Shown in pieces: positions 4,718 through 5,437 of a DNA stretch of 5,437 nucleotides. Origin of the DNA: Clostridia bacterium (GTDB lineage Bacteria > Bacillota > Clostridia > Oscillospirales > CAG-272); the NCBI GenBank assembly GCA_017648425.1, contig JAGCJD010000127.1, positions 1 through 5,437 of the forward strand, in the 5' to 3' direction. How positions within the stretch are numbered: the first letter of the stretch is position 1; the number at the start of each line of letters is the position of its first letter. The notes below the pieces were generated by a model. That model worked only from the letters and a program-made list of their open reading frames with translations, was not told the origin of the DNA and made no database searches. A program made the translations under genes and the position numbers.

Positions 4718-5437
4718 TTAATACATTCCGCCCATGCCGCCGGCACCCGCCATTGCGGCGTTTGCTGCTGCCTCGGCAGCGGGATCCTTCTTATCCGCAA
4801 CTACGGATTCGGTGGTAAGGATTACAGACGCGATGGATGCTGCATTTTGAAGTGCAGAGCGTGTTACCTTGGTAGGATCGACTATACCTGCCTCCATCAT
4901 GTCGCAGTAGACCTCGTTGTAAGCGTCAAAGCCGTATCCGATCTTTCCGCTCTTAACGATCTCGTTTATAATTACTCCGCCATCAAAACCTGCGTTAGCC
5001 GCGATCTGGCGAACAGGCTCTTCAAGTGCTTTGAGAACTATGCGAACACCTGTCTTTTCGTCACCATCAACGGTTTCAACAAGCTTTGCAACCTCGGGAA
5101 TAATGTTGAGATAAGCAGTTCCGCCTCCTGCAACCATTCCCTCCTCAACTGCCGCGCGAGTTGCGTTGAGCGCATCCTCAATGCGAAGCTTCTTTTCCTT
5201 CATTTCAGCCTCGGTAGCCGCACCAACCTTGATAACAGCAACACCGCCAGAAAGCTTTGCAAGTCTTTCCTGAAGCTTTTCACGGTCAAAGTCAGAGGTG
5301 GTTTCCTCAATAGCGACCTTGATCTGTCCTATACGAGCCTTTATCTCGTCAGCAGCACCTGCTCCGCCAACGATTATAGTATTCTCCTTGTTTACCTTCA
5401 CCTGTCTTGCCTGACCAAGCATATCAAGAGTTGCGTC
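4718..5437 (-). CDS. groL: Chaperonin GroEL, C-terminal part (cut by window edge)
   Basis: GroEL is the 60-kDa subunit of the double-ring chaperonin that refolds proteins with GroES in an ATP-driven cycle. The window holds the last 239 codons; the reading frame stays open to the edge and begins with DATLDMLGQARQVKV, so the ATG at 5422 is an internal methionine, not the start. The visible part covers the end of the apical domain and the second intermediate and equatorial segments. It includes EDALNATRAAVEEGMVAGGGTA, with the aspartate equivalent to the catalytic D398 of E. coli GroEL, then EEPVRQIAANAGFDGGVI, GYGFDAYNEVYCDMMEAGIVDP, and ALQNAASIASVILTTESVV. The protein ends in a flexible glycine-methionine tail, GAGGMGGMY, that lines the chamber floor; the final Tyr replaces the commoner Met ending. 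groES and any CIRCE operator would lie outside the window, to the right. Confidence 0.97.
   Translation of the reverse strand, partial: DATLDMLGQARQVKVNKENTIIVGGAGAADEIKARIGQIKVAIEETTSDFDREKLQERLAKLSGGVAVIKVGAATEAEMKEKKLRIEDALNATRAAVEEGMVAGGGTAYLNIIPEVAKLVETVDGDEKTGVRIVLKALEEPVRQIAANAGFDGGVIINEIVKSGKIGYGFDAYNEVYCDMMEAGIVDPTKVTRSALQNAASIASVILTTESVVADKKDPAAEAAANAAMAGAGGMGGMY

Noticed and set aside
4718..5422. GroEL fragment starting at the methionine at 5422
   Set aside because: The frame continues to the window edge with conserved GroEL residues (DATLD), so this methionine is internal.

Overview
The window looks like a chromosomal housekeeping region of a low-to-moderate GC member of the Clostridia (Bacillota), perhaps of the Oscillospiraceae/Ruminococcaceae type. 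This rests on AT-rich intergenic DNA with near-consensus sigma-A promoters (TTGAAA, 17-nt spacer, TATAAT or TATTAT), strong AGGAGG-like ribosome binding sites, and the flavour of the proteins. The lineage is inferred from sequence character, not from a search. There are no phage genes, transposons, tRNAs, rRNAs or CRISPR arrays.

Layout, left to right. Positions 1-164 (minus) hold the first 54 codons of an ftsZ gene that runs off the left edge. Positions 165-384 are a divergent promoter region with one sigma-A-type promoter per direction. Positions 385-3388 (plus) are a compact four-gene operon: an Sfp-type 4'-phosphopantetheinyl transferase, a class II fumarase (fumC) starting at a GTG that overlaps the preceding stop codon, a PHP-domain metal-dependent phosphoesterase, and an 88-residue beta-rich protein of unknown function. 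A strong two-way terminator (3392-3433) separates this operon from a complete second ftsZ on the minus strand (3443-4498). That ftsZ has its own promoter and a leader hairpin. Positions 4677-4703 are the terminator of groEL, whose C-terminal 239 codons (4718-5437, minus) run off the right edge.

The main point of interest is two closely related ftsZ paralogues in the same orientation, about 70% identical over the 54 residues that can be compared. Their promoters are also near-duplicates, and an unrelated, oppositely oriented metabolic operon lies between them. This suggests duplication of ftsZ together with its promoter, outside any visible division/cell-wall cluster. The complete copy has a very short linker and a C-terminal peptide (LDFGDWFN) unlike the usual FtsA/SepF-binding tail, so the two copies may have divided their roles.

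The operon joins genes with no obvious common pathway: carrier-protein activation, fumarate/malate interconversion, a phosphoesterase and a small unknown protein. It is probably one transcript by spacing, but functional coupling cannot be read from the sequence. I see no strong case for a wholly new system; the paralogous ftsZ pair and the small conserved-looking protein are the items most worth following.
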